From the NCBI RefSeq assembly GCF_000739915.1, contig NZ_BBJT01000004.1, positions 620,001 through 684,000 on the forward strand: a stretch of 64,000 nucleotides of DNA, read 5' to 3'. Of this stretch, positions 25,101 through 34,393 are shown one piece after another. Origin of the DNA: Paenibacillus chitinolyticus NBRC 15660 (lineage in GTDB: Bacteria; Bacillota; Bacilli; Paenibacillales; NBRC-103111). The notes beneath the pieces were generated by a model. That model ran no database searches and was not told the origin of the DNA. It saw only the letters and a program-made list of their open reading frames with translations. Position numbers and translations under genes: made by a program. Within the stretch, counting starts at the first letter, position 1. Every line of letters begins with the position of its first letter.

Positions 25101-25121
25101 TAGTTAATTTAGTTCTAATAT
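25089..25121. promoter_or_regulatory. Inverted repeat over the yigZ promoter, candidate operator
   Basis: ATATTAGTAC (25089-25098) and GTTCTAATAT (25112-25121) are complementary at 9 of 10 positions across a 13-base spacer, and cover the -35. The TetR regulator two genes on is the natural candidate to bind it. Confidence 0.5.
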
Positions 25122-25131
25122 TATTTCCAAC

Positions 25132-25167
25132 AAAAAACAGACCTATTCCCGAAGGAAAAGGCCTGTT
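25132..25167 (-). terminator. Intrinsic terminator after pgi
   Basis: An AACAGGCCT/AGGTCTGTT stem with one wobble and a U tract on the minus strand. Confidence 0.8.
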
Positions 25168-25218
25168 CTCGTTCAAAACCCGCTCACAGAGCCCGATACG
25201 GGTTCTGTCTAGACGAAA

Positions 25219-26574
25219 CTAGTCGTTGAGGCGGGCTTCCAATTTCGCTTTGTCTTCTTCGTAACCGGGCTTGCCCAGCAAGGCAAACATGTTTTTCTTG
25301 TAGGCTTCCACACCCGGCTGGTCGAACGGATTCACTCCGAGGAGGTAGCCGCTGATGCCGCAGGCTTTTTCGAAGAAGTAAACCATGTAACCGAACGTGT
25401 GAGCCGAAGTGTCGGGCAGTGTCACGATCAGGTTAGGCACGCCTCCGTCCGAGTGAGCCAGCATCGTACCCTGGAACGCTTTTTTGTTTACGAAATCCAT
25501 CGTCTTGCCGCTCAGGAAGTTAAGCCCGTCCAAGTTCTCTTCATCGGTTCCGATGACGATCTCCTCTGCGGACTGGTCTACGAACAGAACCGTTTCAAAC
25601 AGGTTGCGGGTGCCTTCCTGGATGAATTGGCCCATGGAGTGAAGGTCAGTCGTGAAATCGACGGCAGCCGGGAAGATCCCTTTGTTGTCTTTGCCTTCGC
25701 TCTCGCCGTAAAGCTGTTTCCACCACTCCGATACATAATGCAGAGAAGGCTCGTAGTTCACGAGAATCTCCGTCGTTTTGCCTTTGCGGTAGAGGGCGTT
25801 GCGGACAGCCGCGTACTGGTAGCTCGCATTCTCGCTCAGCTCGGGATTGGAGAAAGCTTCCCGTGCATCGGCCGCCCCCTTCATCATTTCTTCGATGTCG
25901 ATGCCGGCCACGGCGATCGGGAGCAGGCCTACGGCCGTCAGCACGGAGTAGCGTCCGCCCACGTCGTCCGGGATAACGAAGGACTCGTAGCCTTCGCCGT
26001 TGGCAAGCTGCTTAAGAGCGCCCTTCTCGCGGTCAGTCGTCGCGTAGATGCGCTTGCGCGCGGCTTCCTTGCCGTATTTTTTCTCCAGCAGCTCGCGGAA
26101 AATACGGAAAGCAATCGCCGGCTCCGTCGTCGTTCCGGATTTGGAAATGACGTTTACGGAGAAGTCCTTGCCTTCCAGCAGCTGCAGAAGGTGCGTTACG
26201 TATGTAGAACTGATATTCTGGCCGACGAAGTACACGGCCGGAGTTTTACGCTTGTCTTTATCAAGCAGGTTATAGAAAGAATGGGACAGCATTTCAATCG
26301 CCGCACGGGCCCCCAGGTAGGAACCGCCGATGCCGATCACGACAAGCGCCTCGGAATCGGATTGAATTTGTTTCGCCGCCTTCTGGATTCTGCCGAACTC
26401 TTCTTTGTCGTAAGCGACCGGAAGATCGATCCACCCTAAATAATCACTACCGGCTCCGGTTCCGTTATGCAGTTGGTCATGTGCGGTACGGATCGGCCCG
26501 GCCAGGTAATCAATTTCGTGCTGGGCAACGAAGTCAAGCGCCTTGCTGTAATCAAATTGCAGCTTCTGGGTCAA
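25219..26574 (-). CDS. pgi: Glucose-6-phosphate isomerase
   Basis: A 451-residue enzyme interconverting glucose-6-phosphate and fructose-6-phosphate, of the short Bacillus/archaeal-like length. Signature regions are visible: [39 protein letters not shown], the [19 protein letters not shown] block and a C-terminal [10 protein letters not shown]. The monocistronic layout with a terminator fits a housekeeping gene. It also supplies fructose-6-phosphate or glucose-6-phosphate for the nucleotide sugars of the EPS region. Confidence 0.97.
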   Translation of the reverse strand: MTQKLQFDYSKALDFVAQHEIDYLAGPIRTAHDQLHNGTGAGSDYLGWIDLPVAYDKEEFGRIQKAAKQIQSDSEALVVIGIGGSYLGARAAIEMLSHSFYNLLDKDKRKTPAVYFVGQNISSTYVTHLLQLLEGKDFSVNVISKSGTTTEPAIAFRIFRELLEKKYGKEAARKRIYATTDREKGALKQLANGEGYESFVIPDDVGGRYSVLTAVGLLPIAVAGIDIEEMMKGAADAREAFSNPELSENASYQYAAVRNALYRKGKTTEILVNYEPSLHYVSEWWKQLYGESEGKDNKGIFPAAVDFTTDLHSMGQFIQEGTRNLFETVLFVDQSAEEIVIGTDEENLDGLNFLSGKTMDFVNKKAFQGTMLAHSDGGVPNLIVTLPDTSAHTFGYMVYFFEKACGISGYLLGVNPFDQPGVEAYKKNMFALLGKPGYEEDKAKLEARLND

Positions 26575-26934
26575 CTTTCTCTCCTCCTCGGTTCTTATAC
26601 TTGGTTCTTTCCTCTAGCATACCGCTTCTGTGCCGCTGTCCGCAAGTCGCGCCCCCAAGGCATGCTGCCTCTTTGCAAAACGTGCTACAATAGGAAAAAC
26701 GCCTAGTGCCGTACCTTCATCCGAGCGCTTGCGGGGAAGGCTACATGGAACGGATACGTGTGGGCGGGCCTGCCGGACAACCCTCCGGTAGTATTGCCAG
26801 GATGGCGGATTTATTCTCCGGAAACACCCGGCGCATCGGCTTCGCATGCATTGATTCCTTACTATAAAAGCTTTCCGGACAAACTGCAAGTGAAATTATC
26901 GTGTCTGGCGTGACTCTAAACGAGGTGATTAGTG
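26575..26934. other. Intergenic region with an unassigned open stretch
   Basis: No recognised gene. An open frame on the plus strand (about 26707-26912) reads WNGYVWAGLPDNPPVVLPGW followed by RIYSPETPG, a protein-like composition but without a clear start. A second frame offers a 40-codon ORF from the ATG at 26745 with GGGGAAGG before it. Neither resembles a known family; a gene remnant is possible. Confidence 0.3.
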
Positions 26935-27834
26935 ATGAAACAAATCGGATTTATCGGATTAGGCACCATGGGCGCTCCGATGGCCCTGAATCTGCTCCGC
27001 AAAGGGTACGCGGTCACCGTATACAACCGCAGTGCCGATAAAGCGGCGGAGCTCGTCCAGGCGGGCGCTTCGCTTGCCGCAACCCCTGCGGAAGCCGTCT
27101 CCGGCGCCGAGGTTCTGTTCACGATGCTAAGCAACGATTCCGCCATCGAGAGCGTTTTTTACGGCGAGAATGGGGTTCTGGAGAAGGCCGGTGAAGGCCT
27201 TACCGTGATTGATTCGAGCACCGTTTCCCCGGCCCTCAGCCAGCGTCTTCACGCCGATCTGGGCAAACGCGGGGCGTACTTCCTGGACGCGCCCGTAACG
27301 GGAAGCAAGCCCGCTGCGGAAGCGGCGACGCTCGTGTTCATGGTCGGCGGAGACCGCCCCGTGTTCGACGCCCAGCACGCGCTGCTGAGCGATCTCGGCA
27401 GCAAGGTGCTTTACATGGGGCCGTCCGGTTCCGGCTCCTATACGAAACTGGCCCACAACACGATTGTGGGCATCAACGCGATCGGCCTGATGGAGGGCCT
27501 CTCGATCGCGACGAAAGCAGGCCTTGCCCCGGAGCAGTTCCTGCAAATCGTGCAGGCGGGTTCCGGGAACAGCAAGCAGGCCGAGCTCAAAGGCCCGAAG
27601 ATCCTCGAGCGCGATTTCAGCAACCAGTTCTCGCTGAAGCTGATGCTGAAGGATCTGCTGCTGGCGTCGGACCTGACAGGCAAATTCCAATTGCCCGCTC
27701 CCATGCTGCATGCAGCCACCACCGTCTTCCAGATGGGCCTGAGCAAGGGCCTAGGCGAGGAAGACCTGGCCGCCGCCATCCAGTGCTACGAGGAATGGAT
27801 GAACGAGCGCGTGGAGAAAAAAGGCGGGCAGTAA
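26935..27834 (+). CDS. Beta-hydroxyacid dehydrogenase (3-hydroxyisobutyrate dehydrogenase family)
   Basis: A 299-residue NAD(P)-dependent oxidoreductase. The N-terminal Rossmann motif is GFIGLGTMGAPMALNLL, the substrate segment DAPVTGSKPAAE, and catalytic Lys171 lies in YTKLAHNTIVG. Arg30-32-type residues after VYNRS suggest NADPH preference. Relatives reduce 3-hydroxyisobutyrate, tartronate semialdehyde, succinic semialdehyde or glyoxylate; the substrate here is open. ATG at 26935 follows GAGGTGATT. It stands alone. Confidence 0.88.
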   Translation: MKQIGFIGLGTMGAPMALNLLRKGYAVTVYNRSADKAAELVQAGASLAATPAEAVSGAEVLFTMLSNDSAIESVFYGENGVLEKAGEGLTVIDSSTVSPALSQRLHADLGKRGAYFLDAPVTGSKPAAEAATLVFMVGGDRPVFDAQHALLSDLGSKVLYMGPSGSGSYTKLAHNTIVGINAIGLMEGLSIATKAGLAPEQFLQIVQAGSGNSKQAELKGPKILERDFSNQFSLKLMLKDLLLASDLTGKFQLPAPMLHAATTVFQMGLSKGLGEEDLAAAIQCYEEWMNERVEKKGGQ

Positions 27835-28124
27835 AGCTCGCCTTTTAGCCGGTTCCGGTGGGTACCAACGTAACGGCAGACGGGACTTGCATCTCCGCTT
27901 GCTTCGTGATTTATGCGCCGTTTAGGGGCTCACCACCGTTTAGTACGCATCATCCGTCCGTTAACAGTATCGGTAACCGCGCTTCGGTTTTATCGGCGTT
28001 TATCGGGGTGATGCCGCGTACCGTGTAAAACAATTCAGCATAGGCGGCGTAAGCTCGCCGCTCCGCCTGCGTGCGGTCGCGAGATCCCTAGGGGGTACAC
28101 GCTGCTGAAACCGCGGCTCCGGCG

Positions 28125-28180
28125 AACCACCGTCATGCGAAGCCAACCACCGCGTGCCGAGAGCTCCGCATGGCAAGAAA
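28125..28180 (+). repeat. Dispersed intergenic repeat, copy C
   Basis: AACCACCGTCATGCGAAGCC then CACCGCG and GAGCTCCGC align with copy A at 3639-3695. The match runs into the following terminator hairpin. Confidence 0.5.
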
Positions 28181-28215
28181 GGCCCTACCGAACGCTGCGT
28201 TCGGTAGGGCCTTTT
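28178..28215. terminator. Bidirectional intrinsic terminator
   Basis: A perfect 17-bp stem, AAAGGCCCTACCGAACG with its complement, around CTG and flanked by A and T. It lies between the convergent dehydrogenase and ppnP/tkt transcripts. Confidence 0.88.
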
Positions 28216-28219
28216 CTGT

Positions 28220-28405
28220 TGCCTGCGGCTGCGTGCTGCCTGCGCTGCATGTACCTGCTGTCGCGTATACCCGCTGCACATGCCCGCAACCGCGTGCTGC
28301 CGCGTTTGCATACACCTGCGGGCGCGTATACCCGCTGCGCATGCCCGCAATCGTGTGCTGCCGCGGTGCATGTACCTGCCGGCGCGTATAGCCGCAGACG
28401 CAGCT
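28220..28405. repeat. Tandem repeat of about 60 bp
   Basis: Units start at 28247, 28308 and 28368 (periods 61 and 60). They share GCAT(G/A)(T/C)ACCTGC, GCGTATACCCGCTGC, CATGCCCGCAA and GTGCTGCCGCG; a partial unit precedes and the last is incomplete. Between-unit differences are mostly single bases. Confidence 0.8.
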
Positions 28406-28417
28406 AAAACCGGAAGC

Positions 28418-28735
28418 TTATTCCGCGATGTAGGAGCAGCAGTAATCCGTGACGGTCCGGACTTTCAGCTTGAATTTCGCGTTTGCCGGGACGGTAAACT
28501 CCCCTTCACCCTGAATGTCTGTCCAATCGGATTCGCCGGGAAGGAGGACGCTCAGGTCGCCGGCCAGGATTTCCATGATCTCTTTGGAGTCCGTACCGAA
28601 TTCATACTCCCCCGGAAGCATGATGCCCAGCGTCTTCTTCGTGCCATCCGCGAACAGAACGGCGCGGCTGGTCACTTTCCCCTCAAAATAAACGTTCGCT
28701 TTCTTGACTACGGTAACTCCTTCGAAATTCGACAA
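28418..28735 (-). CDS. ppnP: Pyrimidine/purine nucleoside phosphorylase
   Basis: A 105-residue cupin-fold phosphorylase (formerly YaiE/DUF1255) that splits nucleosides to base and ribose-1-phosphate. Family signatures: [51 protein letters not shown] and the end VTDYCCSYI. The likely start is TTG at 28735, giving [10 protein letters not shown] with AGGGGGAG before it and the family-like length. It lies 79 bases after tkt on the same strand with only a tail-less hairpin between, so it may share the tkt transcript; ribose-phosphate recycling would suit that pairing. Confidence 0.85.
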   Translation of the reverse strand: MSNFEGVTVVKKANVYFEGKVTSRAVLFADGTKKTLGIMLPGEYEFGTDSKEIMEILAGDLSVLLPGESDWTDIQGEGEFTVPANAKFKLKVRTVTDYCCSYIAE

Positions 28736-28771
28736 CCTGTTCTCCCCCTCGTGATTGGCGGCTGCACATAA

Positions 28772-28797
28772 GGACGACCCTGTGAAAGCGGTCGTCC
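28772..28797 (-). terminator. Hairpin between tkt and ppnP, weak terminator
   Basis: A GGACGACC/GGTCGTCC 8-bp stem with no proper U tract on the minus strand. It is likely a partial terminator or 3' stabiliser that lowers ppnP read-through. Confidence 0.4.
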
Positions 28798-28814
28798 GGA
28801 TGGCATTCTTGTAT

Positions 28815-30836
28815 TTATTTAAGCAGTTCTTTGACGCGCTTGGCGACATTCTCTGCCGTAAATCCGAATTCCTTGATGAGCAGATCGCCCGGAGCCGAAG
28901 CGCCGAACGTGCTGATGCCGAGGATAGAGCCCTCGTCGCCTACATAACGCTCCCATCCGAGCGGATAAGCCATCTCTACGCCGAGGCGTTTTTTGACGTC
29001 CGGAAGCAGGACGGAATCCTTGTACTCCTGGGACTGCTTCTCGAACAGTTCCCAGCTCGGCATGCTGACGACGCGTACTTGGATGCCTTCTTCGGCGAGC
29101 AGTTTCTGAGCGGCTACACCGTGCTGGACTTCCGAGCCCGTCGCAAGGATAAGCGCGTCCGGCTTGCCGTTAGGCGCGTCGGATACGACGTAAGCGCCTT
29201 TGGAGAGGTTCTCGCGCGCATATTTGGCGGAGCCTTCGAGCTGCGGCAGGTTTTGGCGGGTGAGAATGAGCGCGTACGGTCCGTCGTTGTGCTCCATCAC
29301 ATAACGCCAAGCTTCGCTCGTCTCGTTGCCGTCCGCAGGACGGAGAACGGTCATGCCCGGAATGACGCGGAGGGCCGCAAGCTGTTCGACCGGCTCGTGA
29401 GTCGGGCCGTCTTCGCCTACGCCGATGCTGTCGTGCGTGAAGACGTAGATCACCGGCTGCTTCATCAGGGCGGCCAGACGGATCGACGGACGCAGGTAGT
29501 CGGAGAACACGAAGAACGTGCCGCCGTATACGCGGAGACCGCCGTGCAGGGAAATTCCGTTCAGGGCGGCGCCCATTCCGAATTCGCGCACCCCGAACCA
29601 GATGTTGCGGCCCGCGTAATTTTCCGCGTTGAAGATCGGAGCGTTCTTGATCTCCGTGTTGTTGGAGCTTGCCAGGTCGGCGGAACCCCCGAAGAAGAAC
29701 GGCACGTTCTTCGCTATGGCGTTCAGCGCGTTACCGGAAGCGGCGCGCGTAGCCAGAGCTTTGTCTTCCGGCGTGTACACCGGAAGATCGCGGTCCCAGC
29801 CTTCCGGAAGCTTGCCGCTTTCGCCCAGTTCAAACTGCTCGGCGAGCTCAGGGAAAGCTTTGCGGTAGTCGTCGAACTGCTTCTTCCATGCCTGTTCGGC
29901 CTGGATGCCCTTTTCTTTAACCGCCGCATAATGCTCGCGGACTTCTTCAGGAACATAGAAATCTTCTTCGTAGTTCCACTTGTAGAATTCCTTCGTCAGC
30001 TTGGCTTCTTCCAGACCGAGCGGGGAACCGTGCGGTCCGGCATGTCCGCCCTTGCCGCCTTTGTTCGGGCTGCCGTAGCCGATCGTCGTTTTCACTTCGA
30101 TCAGAGTCGGACGGGTCGTGTCGGCTTTCGCCTCTTCAACCGCACGATTGAGGGCTTCCAGGTCGTTTTGCTCTTCTACGCGGAGCACCTGCCAGCCGTA
30201 TGCTTCGAAACGCTTTTGAACATTTTCGGTAAAGGAAACGTGCAGATCGCCGTCAAGCGAAATGTCGTTGGAGTCGTACATCATGATCAGCTTGCCCAGT
30301 TTAAGGGTTGCGGCCAGTGATACGGCCTCGGAAGATACACCTTCCATCATATCGCCGTCTCCGCAGATGGCGTATGTATAGTGATCGATAACCGGGTAAC
30401 CTTCACGGTTGTACAGGCCTGCCAGATGAGCTTCGGCCATCGCCATACCCACGGCCATGCCGATACCTTGTCCGAGCGGACCGGTTGTCGCGTCTACGCC
30501 CGCCGTGTGACCGAACTCGGGATGTCCCGGAGTCAAGCTTCCCCACTGGCGGAAATTTTTGATTTCTTCCATCGGAAGATCGTAACCCGTCAGGTGCAGA
30601 ATCGCGTAAAGCAGCATGGAACCGTGGCCTGCGGACAGGACAAAGCGGTCGCGGTTGATCCATGTCGGGTTGGCCGGATTATGTTTCATTTGATTCGCGA
30701 ACAGCGTATAAGCCATAGGCGCGGCTCCCATAACGATGCCGGGGTGACCGGACTTGGCTTTCTCGATAGCGTCGATTCCGAGTGTACGGATCGTGTGAAC
30801 GGCAAGTTCCTGAATAGGCGTATTGCTTGCAGACAT
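28815..30836 (-). CDS. tkt: Transketolase
   Basis: A 673-residue thiamine diphosphate enzyme of the pentose phosphate pathway. The ThDP/Mg motif is [13 protein letters not shown] with [10 protein letters not shown], the N-terminal [13 protein letters not shown] and GHGSMLLY segments are intact, and the C-terminal pyrimidine-binding region reads [20 protein letters not shown]. Full family length. The ATG follows CTAGGAGG. Divergent from a membrane protein gene across an inverted repeat. Confidence 0.97.
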   Translation of the reverse strand: MSASNTPIQELAVHTIRTLGIDAIEKAKSGHPGIVMGAAPMAYTLFANQMKHNPANPTWINRDRFVLSAGHGSMLLYAILHLTGYDLPMEEIKNFRQWGSLTPGHPEFGHTAGVDATTGPLGQGIGMAVGMAMAEAHLAGLYNREGYPVIDHYTYAICGDGDMMEGVSSEAVSLAATLKLGKLIMMYDSNDISLDGDLHVSFTENVQKRFEAYGWQVLRVEEQNDLEALNRAVEEAKADTTRPTLIEVKTTIGYGSPNKGGKGGHAGPHGSPLGLEEAKLTKEFYKWNYEEDFYVPEEVREHYAAVKEKGIQAEQAWKKQFDDYRKAFPELAEQFELGESGKLPEGWDRDLPVYTPEDKALATRAASGNALNAIAKNVPFFFGGSADLASSNNTEIKNAPIFNAENYAGRNIWFGVREFGMGAALNGISLHGGLRVYGGTFFVFSDYLRPSIRLAALMKQPVIYVFTHDSIGVGEDGPTHEPVEQLAALRVIPGMTVLRPADGNETSEAWRYVMEHNDGPYALILTRQNLPQLEGSAKYARENLSKGAYVVSDAPNGKPDALILATGSEVQHGVAAQKLLAEEGIQVRVVSMPSWELFEKQSQEYKDSVLLPDVKKRLGVEMAYPLGWERYVGDEGSILGISTFGASAPGDLLIKEFGFTAENVAKRVKELLK

Positions 30837-30897
30837 GGTGTATCCTCCTAGGAATAGTCTCGTGTTATACTGTTGTTGATATTATCACCAATATTGA

Positions 30898-30920
30898 AGC
30901 TTTAGTTCCATTATAAAGCT
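30898..30920. promoter_or_regulatory. Inverted repeat between divergent genes
   Basis: AGCTTTA and TAAAGCT arms with a 9-base spacer, upstream of tkt and of the membrane protein gene. A possible operator; no cognate regulator is known. Confidence 0.3.
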
Positions 30921-30990
30921 AAAATCCGAAACCGCAATGTCAGGCCCGCCGTGTAAGCGCCCGCATTCGGGCAAGAGGAGTGAAACGCGG

Positions 30991-31452
30991 ATGAGCCGCC
31001 CTTTTTTTGAAAACGGAAACACGCTTGTCGCGCGGGGCTTTGCTTTCGGGCTGGTGCCCGGGGCCGCACTCGCTCTGTTTTTTAAAGCCGTGGAATTCTT
31101 TGCAGGTTCCCGCGTCTATACGCTTCTGCTCAATGTCGACTTTATCCCGGGTCTTGGGGGCGATCAGCCTGAATGGTTCGAACTGACCCTGCATCTGGCC
31201 GTGTCGGTCCTTATCGGTTTCCTGTACGCGATTCTGCTCAGATGTACGGAAAAACCGTGGCTGCCCGGGATCCTGCTCGGTATCTCGCCTATCCCCTTGT
31301 TCGTACCTCTTACCCAACTGGCCGTATCGGCGAAAACACCCGTCCTTTCGGATGTAACCGCCATGATCTGGTGGATCGCGGGACACCTTCTTTACGGCGT
31401 GATACTCGCCGTTTTAGGCACAAAAGCTCTTCGAGCCTCTAAAAAGGAATGA
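30991..31452 (+). CDS. Hypothetical integral membrane protein
   Basis: A 153-residue protein with about four membrane segments (approximately 16-36, 60-78, 85-108 and 118-140) and short loops. No family recognised with certainty; it resembles small conserved membrane proteins of spore formers in length and layout. ATG at 30991 has GAGGAG about 10 bases before it; an upstream in-frame start would add a Lys/Arg-rich tail without a ribosome site. A terminator shared with purU follows. Confidence 0.7.
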   Translation: MSRPFFENGNTLVARGFAFGLVPGAALALFFKAVEFFAGSRVYTLLLNVDFIPGLGGDQPEWFELTLHLAVSVLIGFLYAILLRCTEKPWLPGILLGISPIPLFVPLTQLAVSAKTPVLSDVTAMIWWIAGHLLYGVILAVLGTKALRASKKE

Positions 31453-31494
31453 CCCGCTTTAAAGCGGCACAGTCCAGGGGGATGCTCCTTTAAT

Positions 31495-31534
31495 AAAATC
31501 CGAAGCGGCATAGAAGCCTTCTTCGGATTTTTTT
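31495..31534. terminator. Bidirectional terminator
   Basis: An AAATCCGAAG/CTTCGGATTT stem around about 15 bases, with A and T tails, between the convergent membrane protein gene and purU. Confidence 0.88.
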
Positions 31535-31574
31535 CTGAAAAGCCTTGATGCGATATCGCTCCACGGCTGCGGCG

Positions 31575-32462
31575 TTAGCTGAAGACGACCGTTTTGTTCT
31601 GATGAACGAGGATGCGGTCTTCCGTATGCCAGGAAACGGCCCTTGCCAAGACGATCCGCTCGATATGACGGCCGATGCGCTTCAAATCGTCGACATTGTC
31701 GCGGTGGCTGACGCGCTGCACGTCCTGCTCGATGATCGGACCTCCATCCAGCTCCTCGGTCACGTAATGCGCGGTCGCCCCGATCAGCTTAACTCCCCGC
31801 CCGTGAGCCTGCGCGTAAGGTTTGCCTCCGACGAAAGCCGGAAGGAAGGAATGATGAATATTAATGATCCGGTTCTGGTAATGCTTGATAAAAGAAGGTG
31901 GAATAATCTGCATGTACCGGGCGAGGATGATCAGATCCACCTGGCCTTCGAGCAGTTCCAGATGGCGCTTCTCCACCTCGGCCTTCGTATCCGGAGTTAC
32001 CGGAATATGGTGGTACGGAATACCGAACGGCTCGACGAGCGGCGCCATATCCGGGTGGTTGCTGACGACCATGGCGATGTCCGCGTCGAGATCCCCGGCA
32101 CGCCAGTGCCACAGAAGCTCCAGCAGACAGTGATCTTCTTTGGACACGAAGATCGCCAGACGTTTTCTCTGACTGGCCAGCGACAGGCTCCAGTCCATAG
32201 AGAATTCCGCCGCCACTCCGGCAAAATCGGCCTCAAGCCGCGGCTTGCGCTGCTCAAGGTCGGTTAAGTCGAATTCGATCCGGATAAAGAACATGCCGCC
32301 TTCCGGGTCCATGGTGTACTGGTCCGACTGGACGATGTTCGCCCCGTAGTCGGACAAAAATTTGGATACCGCGGCCACGATTCCAGGCCGGTCCGGGCAG
32401 GAAATGAGCATTCTGCCGCGGTTTTGTTTGCCGGCTGCGCCGGACGTGTTTGCTGCTGCCAT
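31575..32462 (-). CDS. purU: Formyltetrahydrofolate deformylase
   Basis: A 295-residue enzyme hydrolysing 10-formyl-THF to THF and formate, balancing one-carbon pools. The N-terminal ACT domain (residues 15-95) begins MLISCPDRPGIVAAVSKFL, and the C-terminal formyltransferase-like domain has NIHHSFLPAF and GATAHYVTEELDGGPII with the catalytic Asn/His/Asp set. Downstream of nfo by 82 bases on the same strand. AAAGGAG lies 13 bases before the ATG, a rather long spacing. Confidence 0.95.
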   Translation of the reverse strand: MAAANTSGAAGKQNRGRMLISCPDRPGIVAAVSKFLSDYGANIVQSDQYTMDPEGGMFFIRIEFDLTDLEQRKPRLEADFAGVAAEFSMDWSLSLASQRKRLAIFVSKEDHCLLELLWHWRAGDLDADIAMVVSNHPDMAPLVEPFGIPYHHIPVTPDTKAEVEKRHLELLEGQVDLIILARYMQIIPPSFIKHYQNRIINIHHSFLPAFVGGKPYAQAHGRGVKLIGATAHYVTEELDGGPIIEQDVQRVSHRDNVDDLKRIGRHIERIVLARAVSWHTEDRILVHQNKTVVFS

Positions 32463-32544
32463 CTCTACTGGATTCTCCTTTGTACCTGCAAAATAGTAAC
32501 CTATCCGGGTCTAGCCGGTGATGAAAACGGAGTTGCCCGTTAAC

Positions 32545-33672
32545 TTACAGAGATTTCAGCAGATCTTTGCCCGCAAACCATGCCGTCAGGCGCTGATTGA
32601 TCTGCTCTTCGGACAGCTCCGGGAACAGACGCTCTTCCGCGATCATGTCGTACAAGCGCTCCATCGGTTCGCGCCCGTCCGCTTTCTTGGCTTTCGCGTC
32701 GGTTTTGAGCAGCTCCCAGGTCTGCAAGACGAAGCCGCGCGAATCGACCTCTTTCTTCTCGAAAAAGGAAGCCAGCCGCTCCACGTCTTCCACAAAGGAT
32801 GCGCCGAAACGTTCCAGGACGGTTCCGCTGAGCAGCGCGATTTCCGCTTCGTACATCGGACGCTGGGTTTTCGGGTCCTTCCCGATCCACGGAGTCTCCA
32901 AGATCATCGGCAGGCCGAGCAGCTTCTCGTGATGAACGACGCGGTTCATCGCCTCGAAGCCGATCCAGCCCGCTCCGACCGGAGCATGGCGGTCTTTGGA
33001 CGCGCCGCGCGGGTTCTTGCTGTCGTTAAGGTGGACGACCCCGATGCGGTCCAGACCGACCACGCGGTCGAACTGATCCAGCACGCCGTCCAGGTCGCCT
33101 ACGACATCATACCCTGCATCGTGGATATGGCACGTATCCAGACATACCGTCAAGCGGCCGTTGTCTTCGACCTTGTCGATAATCTGCGCCAGCTCCTCGA
33201 AGCTGCGGCCCATCTCTGTGCCTTTGCCCGCCATAGTTTCCAGGGCGATATGCACACCCGTGTCCTTGACGCCGGCGAGGACTTCGTTAAGCCCTTCCGA
33301 AATGCGGGCGAGGCCGTACTCCGCATCCTTGTCCGTAAACGCGCCGGGATGAAGCACGATATTTTTCACGCCCAGATAGTCCGTGCGGCGGATTTCATCC
33401 TGCAGGAATTGGACCGCCAGCTCGTACGTGTTGTCTTTGTAGGAACCCAGGTTGATAATGTAAGGGGCATGAACGACGATCTCGCCGATCCCGTGCTCCT
33501 GCATGACTTCCCGGCCCTCTTCGATATATTGCGTTTCAATAGGCTTGCGCCGTGTATTCTGAGGTGCACCCGTGTAGATCATGAATGTGCCGGAGCCGTA
33601 CGAGACAGCTTCCCGGGCCGCATTCAGCAAACCTTTGTCGGAAAATGAAACGTGTGAACCGATTTTAATCAT
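32545..33672 (-). CDS. nfo: Deoxyribonuclease IV (AP endonuclease) with C-terminal extension
   Basis: A 375-residue endonuclease IV that cuts abasic DNA in base excision repair. Zinc-site motifs are complete: [52 protein letters not shown] and ILETP. The catalytic barrel ends near residue 285, and about 80 extra residues follow ([20 protein letters not shown] and on to [11 protein letters not shown]), where YqfS-type enzymes stop near 295-300. The extension is charged, probably helical, and of unknown role. Divergent from the DUF2621 gene. Confidence 0.94.
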   Translation of the reverse strand: MIKIGSHVSFSDKGLLNAAREAVSYGSGTFMIYTGAPQNTRRKPIETQYIEEGREVMQEHGIGEIVVHAPYIINLGSYKDNTYELAVQFLQDEIRRTDYLGVKNIVLHPGAFTDKDAEYGLARISEGLNEVLAGVKDTGVHIALETMAGKGTEMGRSFEELAQIIDKVEDNGRLTVCLDTCHIHDAGYDVVGDLDGVLDQFDRVVGLDRIGVVHLNDSKNPRGASKDRHAPVGAGWIGFEAMNRVVHHEKLLGLPMILETPWIGKDPKTQRPMYEAEIALLSGTVLERFGASFVEDVERLASFFEKKEVDSRGFVLQTWELLKTDAKAKKADGREPMERLYDMIAEERLFPELSEEQINQRLTAWFAGKDLLKSL

Positions 33673-33749
33673 AGGGAATTGGCTCCTTGCTTAGTAAAAT
33701 CTTTTCCCCCTATTTTACAGGCAATGTCGCAAGAAAGCCAGAAATAAGG

Positions 33750-33755
33750 TATAAT
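33750..33755 (+). promoter_or_regulatory. -10 element upstream of DUF2621 gene
   Basis: A perfect TATAAT about 70 bases before the start. No good -35 is visible at standard spacing. Confidence 0.4.
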
Positions 33756-33822
33756 TTCAAGAGAGATCCAGTGCTTAAACCTGGCCCCGCGCGGGAATAT
33801 ATAGATTCCGAGGTGACGAGTT

Positions 33823-34254
33823 TTGAACAACTCCCTGTTTATGTGGTTTATTACTTTCTGGCCCCTTGTCCTCATTGGTCTGATGGCGATCGGCGGATAT
33901 TTTATGTTCCGTAAATTCCTGAAGGTGCTGCCGAAGGCCGACGGAAAATCCAAGCTCGACTGGCAGAACTACTACGTGGAGAAATCCCGCCATATGTGGA
34001 CGGACGATTCCAAAGCCTTTCTTAACAAACTTGTCGCCCCTGTGCCCGGCCCGTTCCGTGACATCGCCAAGCACTCCATCGCGGCCAAAATCGGGCAGAT
34101 CGCCTTGGAAGAAGAGGCGGCGGAAGTTACGCGCGAGCACTGCATCAAAGGTTATATCATCGCCACTCCCAAGCGGGATTACCGGAGCCTGATGAATTTC
34201 CTTGAACGCGAGAAAATTGACTACACGCCTTACAAACATCTGATCAATTCCTGA
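33823..34254 (+). CDS. DUF2621 family protein (YneK-like)
   Basis: A 143-residue protein with one N-terminal membrane segment (about residues 6-28) and a cytoplasmic helical region carrying WQNYYVEKSRHMW, FLNKLVAPVPGPFRDIAKH and EREKIDYTPYKHLI, the pattern of the YneK/DUF2621 family. The function is unknown. Start is TTG, supported by GAGGTGA 7 bases upstream; no ATG lies nearby that would keep the membrane segment. Confidence 0.82.
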   Translation: MNNSLFMWFITFWPLVLIGLMAIGGYFMFRKFLKVLPKADGKSKLDWQNYYVEKSRHMWTDDSKAFLNKLVAPVPGPFRDIAKHSIAAKIGQIALEEEAAEVTREHCIKGYIIATPKRDYRSLMNFLEREKIDYTPYKHLINS

Positions 34255-34309
34255 TCCTTCTATCCATACTCGCAGGAAGATTTCAGGCAGACCGATCCGG
34301 ATACACGCC

Positions 34310-34355
34310 AAAAAAACCGCTCGGCCCTCTCGGGACAGGAGCGGTCATTTTTTTT
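34310..34355. terminator. Bidirectional intrinsic terminator
   Basis: An AAACCGCTC/GAGCGGT stem with a GGCC-rich interior and A and T runs on both sides. It separates the DUF2621 gene from the convergent small membrane ORF. Confidence 0.82.
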
Positions 34356-34393
34356 CGCAAAGTCAAAGCGGCACACAACACGACCGGGATCGA

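Larger units (their letters stand above)
27835..28417. other. Long repeat-rich intergenic region
   Basis: No supported gene over 580 bases. It contains a dispersed repeat copy (28125-28180), a perfect terminator hairpin (28178-28215) and a 60-61 bp tandem repeat (28220-28405). Confidence 0.6.

Noticed and set aside
26614-26889. 91-codon open frame on the minus strand
   Set aside because: Basic, Cys/Arg-rich composition typical of a random frame, no ribosome site, and it covers the promoter area of pgi.
28220-28405. Possible CRISPR array
   Set aside because: Units of 60-61 bases are similar throughout, with no constant-repeat/variable-spacer pattern and no cas genes nearby.
28755-30320. Long open frame (521 codons) on the plus strand
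   Set aside because: It lies antisense to the complete transketolase gene and has no ribosome site or family likeness; such frames arise from the GC-rich third positions of the true gene.
32518-33648. 376-codon open frame on the plus strand
   Set aside because: Antisense to nfo; the nfo product has every zinc ligand, so this is a shadow frame.
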